From Rhodoferax sp. (GTDB lineage Bacteria; Pseudomonadota; Gammaproteobacteria; Burkholderiales; Burkholderiaceae_C): a stretch of DNA of 64,000 nucleotides. Within the stretch, counting starts at the first letter, position 1. Each line of letters opens with the position of its first letter. This document shows positions 59,869 through 64,000 of the stretch, in pieces. The DNA is taken from positions 62,001-126,000 of the forward strand of contig NZ_JADMJN010000009.1 in assembly GCF_018780565.1 (NCBI RefSeq), written 5' to 3'. The notes below the pieces were generated by a model. It was not told where the DNA came from, did not search any database, and was given only the letters and a program-made list of their open reading frames with translations. A program made the position numbers and the translations under genes.

Positions 59869-60123
59869 TCAGCCGCCCGCAATCGGAGGCCAGATGGCCA
59901 GCACGTCGCCCTCCACCAAGGTCTGGGTCAAACGCTTTTCAGGTTCGACGTATTTGCCGTTGACCAGCACCAGATGCACCAGCTTCGGGGGCAAGCCATA
60001 GGGCGCAATGATCTGGCTGATGCTGGCATCCGGTGCAATGTCAAGCTCCAGCACGTTGGTGTAACGTGCTTCGGCTGGCAAATAGTCCGTAAGAGAGGCA
60101 AACAGCTTGAAAGTAATCTTCAT
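59869..60123 (-). CDS. MoaD/ThiS-like sulfur carrier protein
   Basis: This 84-residue protein has the beta-grasp pattern of MoaD (MKITFKLFASLTDYLP ... VNGKYVEPEKRL ... EGDVLAIWPPIAGG) and the required C-terminal Gly-Gly, which is thiocarboxylated to donate sulfur to molybdopterin. It is placed within the AOR genes, suggesting a dedicated role for this tungsten or molybdenum enzyme. Confidence 0.88.
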   Translation of the reverse strand: MKITFKLFASLTDYLPAEARYTNVLELDIAPDASISQIIAPYGLPPKLVHLVLVNGKYVEPEKRLTQTLVEGDVLAIWPPIAGG

Positions 60124-60135
60124 TCGCGGCGAATT

Positions 60136-61431
60136 TTACCGCCGACGCGCGTCCTGGGCGCCAGACCAGTTACTTTGACCCTGGGCACTCGCAAGATAAG
60201 CATCCATCAATTTGGTCGGGTCGTTCTTCAGGATATCCTTCCAGGCACCCAGCTTGACCTGACCTTCGACCAGGCCGCGCATCACGCCCACGTGCTCGGT
60301 CCAGCCCACGCTGTTGCAGCCCACGAGCACATCTTCCTTGAACTGCAGGCTCAGGTGCCGACCGGCGGGTACGTCGGTGAGCTCCACATGCTCGCCACCA
60401 GGGACGCCCTGCCAGTCACCAAAGCTGGTCGAGATCAAGCCCAGTGTGTCCAGCACGTTGATTTGCGTAACCCCTTTGAGCTCGGCAGTCGGCGCCGCGC
60501 CACGCGCAAAGGCCACCATGTTCAGCGCCGCCACTCGGGCCTGTTCGGCGGCGTTGGGCTGGATCGCGCTGACGATGGTTTTGCCACTGACCTTGTCAAA
60601 AGCCTCGCAGCAGTCACCTGCGGCATAGATGCCGGGCACATTGGTTTGCAGGTGCTCGTCGGTCAGCACGCCCAGCAGGCAGGTGATGCCGGAGTTCTCC
60701 AGAAAACCAATGGCAGGCTTGACGCCGGCGGCACTGATCACCAGATCGGCGGCCACATGCTGGCCGTTGCTCAGGCGCACATCCAAAGGTGCACCTGCAT
60801 GGATCGTCTCGACCCGGGTGCCTGTGAACACCTGCACGCCCTTGGCTTCGCACCAGTCGCGAATCATGCCGCCGGCGGTAGGCCCCATCATGCGCGGTAC
60901 CATGCGGTCGCCCATCTCAACCACGCTCAGATGCACTCCGCGTGCCGCCAGTGCTTCCATGATGATGCAGCCAATGAAACCGGCACCCAGTTGCAGCACG
61001 CGCGCGCCCTTGGTGGCCAGCGCCATGATGGCGCGAGCATCTTCGAGGGTCCAGCAGGAATGCACCCCGGCCGTGTCAATGCCCGGAATTGGCGGGCGCA
61101 CCGGACGCGAGCCGGTGGCGATCAGCAGCGTGTCAAATGCGATTGAATCGCCCTTGTCAAGTGCTATTTTTTTTGCAGCCAAATCAACCCGTTTGACCAG
61201 GGCCTGAACCACATTGACCTGCAAATCCGGGAAGTGCGACGGGCTCTTGCGCAAATAGGTGCCGCGCTCGTCCACGTTGCCGATCAGCAGGTAGGGAATC
61301 GCCATGCGGGAGTATGGCGGCTCGCGCTCATCGCTCACGATGGTGATGGTGTCACGCGGTGCGTGTTTACGAATGGTTTCAGCGGCGATAACGCCGGCAG
61401 GGCCGGCACCGAGGATGACGTGATGGGTCAT
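60136..61431 (-). CDS. FAD/NAD(P)-dependent reductase of the aldehyde oxidoreductase complex
   Basis: This 431-residue flavoprotein has the FAD motif LGAGPAGVIAAETI at the N-terminus, a second nucleotide motif QLGAGFIGC near residue 155, and YAAGDCCEA. It resembles the third subunit of bacterial AOR complexes, which passes electrons from ferredoxin clusters to NAD. ATG 61431 has GGAGA 7 bases upstream. A copy of the 40-nt repeat lies within it (61163-61202). Confidence 0.85.
   Translation of the reverse strand: MTHHVILGAGPAGVIAAETIRKHAPRDTITIVSDEREPPYSRMAIPYLLIGNVDERGTYLRKSPSHFPDLQVNVVQALVKRVDLAAKKIALDKGDSIAFDTLLIATGSRPVRPPIPGIDTAGVHSCWTLEDARAIMALATKGARVLQLGAGFIGCIIMEALAARGVHLSVVEMGDRMVPRMMGPTAGGMIRDWCEAKGVQVFTGTRVETIHAGAPLDVRLSNGQHVAADLVISAAGVKPAIGFLENSGITCLLGVLTDEHLQTNVPGIYAAGDCCEAFDKVSGKTIVSAIQPNAAEQARVAALNMVAFARGAAPTAELKGVTQINVLDTLGLISTSFGDWQGVPGGEHVELTDVPAGRHLSLQFKEDVLVGCNSVGWTEHVGVMRGLVEGQVKLGAWKDILKNDPTKLMDAYLASAQGQSNWSGAQDARRR
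61163..61202 (+). repeat. Dispersed 40-nt repeat, copy 7 (inside the FAD subunit gene, antisense)
   Basis: The core is GCTAT, 7 T-rich bases, GCAGC, 18 bases, CAGGG. The second arm has changed from ATAGC to GCAGC, but the geometry is kept. It encodes part of residues about 78-90 of the reductase on the other strand. Confidence 0.65.
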
Positions 61432-61504
61432 GTTGATTTCTCCAAAAAGAAAAGCGGCCACCGGGGACCGCTAGTTCATTGTTTGCGCAGACTGCCGCTG
61501 GCGC

Positions 61505-63352
61505 TTACAGCCCCAGACGGGTCTTGGTGGCCGCGGTGGGGCGGCCTTCCGTGTCCCAGCCGCGCGCTGCGTAGTACTTGGGCATCATCTCGGCCAGCAT
61601 GTTGACCTTGCCTTTGGAGGGGCCGGTTTTGCAGGCTTCGGTGAGCAGCCGCTTGGGTAGGCTGTCGTCCTTGGCGGTAAAGCCGGCGCGGTTGTTGAAT
61701 TCGCGCTCCATGTTCCACACGCGCTCACCGATTTTTTCCAGCTCCTCGGTGGTGTACTGGTCGCCACAAGCTGCCGAAATCTGCGGCGCCAGGTCGGCCA
61801 GGCCCCAGGCAAAGGTGGTGAACACGCACAGGCCGGACGAGTCAAACGCCGCAGTAGCATCCTGGAAGGCCTTGACCAGTTCGGGCTTGCCTTCGTGTTC
61901 GATCGGATCGGTCTTGACCGGAATGCCCAGTACTTCAGAAGCAATGGTGTAACCACGCAGATGGCAACCGCCCCGGTTGCTGGTAGCGTAGGCCAGGCCA
62001 ATGCCCTGGATGGCGCGGCCGTCATAGGCCGGAAACTCCTGACCCTTGCTGGTCATGCTCAGGTCGGGTTGTCCATATTTGGCTGTCAGGCGCTTGGAGC
62101 CCTGACCGATTTCTTTGCCAAAGCCACGGCTGTAAATGGTTTCTTCCGTCAAAAACGCGAGTGCTTCGGCCGAGCCAAAAGGGGCTTCGATGCCAATCTG
62201 CTCCTTGGTCAGCACGCCCATTTCGTACATTTCCATGACTGCGCCCACGGTGGCGCCAAAGCTGATGGGATCAATGCCTTCTTCGTTGCACAGCATGGTG
62301 GCATATTGCAACGCCTCCAGGTCTTTGACGCCGTTGGCCGCACCCAGTGCCCAGGCCGCTTCATACTCCAAGCCACCCGATGCGCCCCAGTATTGCGGCT
62401 TGTTGGCCACGGTGAAATGGCTCTCGTCCATCTTGCTGATGCGACCGCACGCAATGGTGCAGCCAAAACAGGCCTGGTTGGTCACCAACTGCTTCTTGCC
62501 ATCGGTCTTGCGCGGCGTGGCCATGGCTTCGGCCGAGATGTCCTTGGCGCTTTCAAACGCGTTGTCGCGGTGGTTACGGGTGGGCAAGGCGCCCATCTCG
62601 TTGATGACGTTCATCAGCACTTGAGTGCCATAGGCGGGCAGACCCTGGCCGGTCACGGCGTTCTCGGCAAGGATCTTCTTCTTCTCGGCAATCGCCTTCA
62701 TGAAAGCCTTGGGATTGTGAATGTTGCCCACGCCCTTGGTGCCGCGCACCGCAATCGCCTTGAGGTTCTTGCTGCCCATGACGGTGCCCACACCGGAGCG
62801 CCCGGCGGCGCGGTGCAAGTCGTTGACCACGCTGGCGTACAGCACGCCGTTCTCGCCGGCCTTGCCGATGCTGGAAACACGCGTCAAAGGGTCCTGCAGG
62901 CTCTTCTTGAGCATCTCTTCGGTTTGCCACACGCTCTTGCCCCACAGGTGGGCTGCGTCGCGCAACTCCGCGATATCGTCATTGACGTAGAGGTACACCG
63001 GTTTGGGACTCTTGCCTTCAAAAATCACCATGTCCCAGCCCGCCATCTTGAACTCGGCGCCCCAGTAGCCGCCCGAATTGGAGCAGGCGATGGTGCCAGT
63101 CAGCGGGCTCTTGGTGATCACCGTGTAGCGGCCACCGGTGGAAGCCATGGTGCCGGTCAGCGGGCCGGTTGACCAGATGATCTTGTTGGCCGGCGACAGT
63201 GCGTCAACCTTGGCATCGACCTCTTCCACCAGGTATTTGGAGCCCAGGCCACGCGAGCCGAGGTAGGCGCGCGCCCAATCCATATTGAGCGGCTCGGACT
63301 TGACGGTTCCTGCGGTCAAGTCAACGCGAAGAATTTTTCCTGCCCATGACAT
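61505..63352 (-). CDS. Tungsten/molybdenum aldehyde:ferredoxin oxidoreductase, large subunit
   Basis: This 615-residue protein matches the AOR family that oxidises aldehydes to acids with a bis-pterin tungsten or molybdenum cofactor. It starts MSWAGKILRVDLT. The iron-sulfur ligands CFGCTIAC (C-x2-C-x3-C) and a distal cysteine in SSGLCVF are visible, as is GSKNLKAIAVRG. ATG 63352 has AAGGAG 7 bases upstream. It sits between the four-cluster ferredoxin and the FAD subunit, as in the AOR complex described from Aromatoleum. Confidence 0.92.
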   Translation of the reverse strand: MSWAGKILRVDLTAGTVKSEPLNMDWARAYLGSRGLGSKYLVEEVDAKVDALSPANKIIWSTGPLTGTMASTGGRYTVITKSPLTGTIACSNSGGYWGAEFKMAGWDMVIFEGKSPKPVYLYVNDDIAELRDAAHLWGKSVWQTEEMLKKSLQDPLTRVSSIGKAGENGVLYASVVNDLHRAAGRSGVGTVMGSKNLKAIAVRGTKGVGNIHNPKAFMKAIAEKKKILAENAVTGQGLPAYGTQVLMNVINEMGALPTRNHRDNAFESAKDISAEAMATPRKTDGKKQLVTNQACFGCTIACGRISKMDESHFTVANKPQYWGASGGLEYEAAWALGAANGVKDLEALQYATMLCNEEGIDPISFGATVGAVMEMYEMGVLTKEQIGIEAPFGSAEALAFLTEETIYSRGFGKEIGQGSKRLTAKYGQPDLSMTSKGQEFPAYDGRAIQGIGLAYATSNRGGCHLRGYTIASEVLGIPVKTDPIEHEGKPELVKAFQDATAAFDSSGLCVFTTFAWGLADLAPQISAACGDQYTTEELEKIGERVWNMEREFNNRAGFTAKDDSLPKRLLTEACKTGPSKGKVNMLAEMMPKYYAARGWDTEGRPTAATKTRLGL

Positions 63353-63363
63353 GATGATTCTCC

Positions 63364-63840
63364 TTAAACAGCGGTAGGTTGGTTGCCGAGCTTGTCTGCC
63401 CACTGGGCCATCTTGCCCAGGCCGGTCCAGTTGGCGTCGATGAAGGTGATGGCACCGGTAGGGCAGGCCTCGGCACAGGCCGGCTCGCCGCCGCACAGGT
63501 CGCACTTTTGCACCTTGCCGGTTTCCTGCACGTAGTTGATGGTGCCAAACGGACAGGCAATGGTGCAGACCTTGCAGCCGACGCAGGTGGAATCGTTCAC
63601 CACCTTGGCGCCGGTGAGCTTGTCCACGGTAATGGCCTCCACCGGGCAGGCATGCAGGCACCAGGCCTCATCGCACTGGGTGCAGGTGTAAGGCACTTTC
63701 TTGCCGGTATGGTGAAAATCAAATACCTTGATACGGGATTTGGCGGTGGCGAAGGTGCCGTAGTTTTCGAAAGAACAGGCCATTTCGCACTGCAGGCAGC
63801 CGGTGCACTTGTCTGGGTTGATATGCAACACTTTTTGCAT
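63364..63840 (-). CDS. Four-cluster ferredoxin subunit of the aldehyde oxidoreductase
   Basis: This 158-residue protein has sixteen cysteines in four sets (CTGCLQCEMAC, CTQCDEAWCLHAC, CVGCKVCTIAC, CDLCGGEPACAEAC), enough for four 4Fe-4S clusters. It would carry electrons from the catalytic subunit to the FAD subunit. It is the first gene of the run; AGGAGA precedes ATG 63840. The large subunit starts 12 bases after its stop. Confidence 0.92.
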   Translation of the reverse strand: MQKVLHINPDKCTGCLQCEMACSFENYGTFATAKSRIKVFDFHHTGKKVPYTCTQCDEAWCLHACPVEAITVDKLTGAKVVNDSTCVGCKVCTIACPFGTINYVQETGKVQKCDLCGGEPACAEACPTGAITFIDANWTGLGKMAQWADKLGNQPTAV

Positions 63841-63883
63841 GTTTCTCTCCTGGTGGTAGCGGCAAGCAACCTATGCAATGCCT

Positions 63884-63909
63884 TGCCTATGAAATTGAAT
63901 ACATAGGCA
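63884..63909. promoter_or_regulatory. Inverted repeat upstream of the AOR genes
   Basis: TGCCTATG (63884-63891) is mirrored by CATAGGCA (63902-63909) around a 10-base AT-rich spacer. It lies 44-69 bases upstream of the first AOR gene. It could be a regulator-binding site; the regulator is not in the window. Confidence 0.45.
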
Positions 63910-63936
63910 TTGTTGAACTTCCAGAGAGCAGCGCGC

Positions 63937-63952
63937 CTAGGGTTATCCCTAG
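63937..63952. promoter_or_regulatory. CTAGGG palindrome upstream of the AOR genes
   Basis: CTAGGG and CCCTAG flank TTAT, giving a 16-bp inverted repeat about 100 bases upstream of the first AOR gene. It may be a second regulatory site, or the terminator-like end of a neighbouring gene beyond the window. No T-run follows. Confidence 0.35.
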
Positions 63953-64000
63953 TCAGGTATTCAACAGGGTCGGAAATTCTCAAATTGAAACACTGGGCAA

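Noticed and set aside
58993..61146. 717-codon plus-strand frame across the ligase and AOR accessory genes
   Set aside because: It is antisense to four well-supported genes and lacks motifs.
63864..63896. Sigma-54 promoter upstream of the AOR genes
   Set aside because: A GG and GC pair occurs on the minus strand but with 9 bases between them instead of the required 10.

Overview
The window looks like chromosomal DNA of a betaproteobacterium of the order Burkholderiales, most likely family Comamonadaceae (Rhodoferax/Polaromonas-like). This rests on the GC-rich coding sequence, the tmRNA tag ANDERFALAA, the gyrA-pheA-tyrA-aroA/cmk-rpsA-ihfB-lapA-lapB-heptose gene order, a PPi-type phosphofructokinase, and a dispersed 40-nt repeat that I associate with this family. 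Genus is not resolved. No rRNA, tRNA, insertion sequence, prophage or CRISPR array is visible, and no gene-free stretch exceeds 300 bases.

Layout. 1-3020: end of gcvH, then gcvP (glycine cleavage). 3025-8028: an exported DUF3089 hydrolase, a GcvR-like ACT protein, an SDR dehydrogenase, a Nudix hydrolase and PPi-phosphofructokinase. 8202-19350: a phenylacetate island with a promoter and 28-bp perfect palindrome, paaI, paaK, paaABCDE, a TetR regulator (PaaR) and, coupled to it, a branched-chain-type ABC transporter in which LivM and LivG are fused. 19311-31739: mixed metabolism and signalling, including dusC, an eRF1-like small protein, a cNMP-binding protein, a DEDDh exonuclease, a CoA hydrolase/transferase, an SRPBCC protein, a degenerate HD-GYP protein, DUF808, an acyl-CoA ligase, a VOC protein, and a Baeyer-Villiger monooxygenase paired with an HSL-type esterase.

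31730-49000: the housekeeping core. It holds ssrA, gph, ubiG, an OmpA-like protein, gyrA, pheA, tyrA, an aroA-cmk fusion, rpsA, ihfB, lapA, lapB, the heptose kinase and hldD, an exported helix-hairpin-helix protein with a lysine-rich tail, a diguanylate cyclase and an unlisted 42-residue membrane protein. 49052-56371: a fused hydantoinase/oxoprolinase, a MarR-like regulator and a divergent TRAP transporter with an operator-like repeat between them. 56404-57803: crcB and a membrane-anchored protein of unknown function. 57883-63840: an aldehyde:ferredoxin oxidoreductase operon (four-cluster ferredoxin, tungsten/molybdenum subunit, FAD reductase, MoaD-like protein, a 99-residue unknown) ending in an acyl-CoA ligase.

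How it fits together. Aldehydes could be oxidised to acids by the AOR complex and activated by ligases; if phenylacetaldehyde is a substrate, the product would feed paaK and the PaaABCDE epoxidase. The ketone branch (monooxygenase plus esterase) and CoA ligases suggest a versatile organic-acid and aromatic degrader. The most unusual signal is a family of at least seven short repeats with fixed geometry, most of them inside conserved coding sequences.
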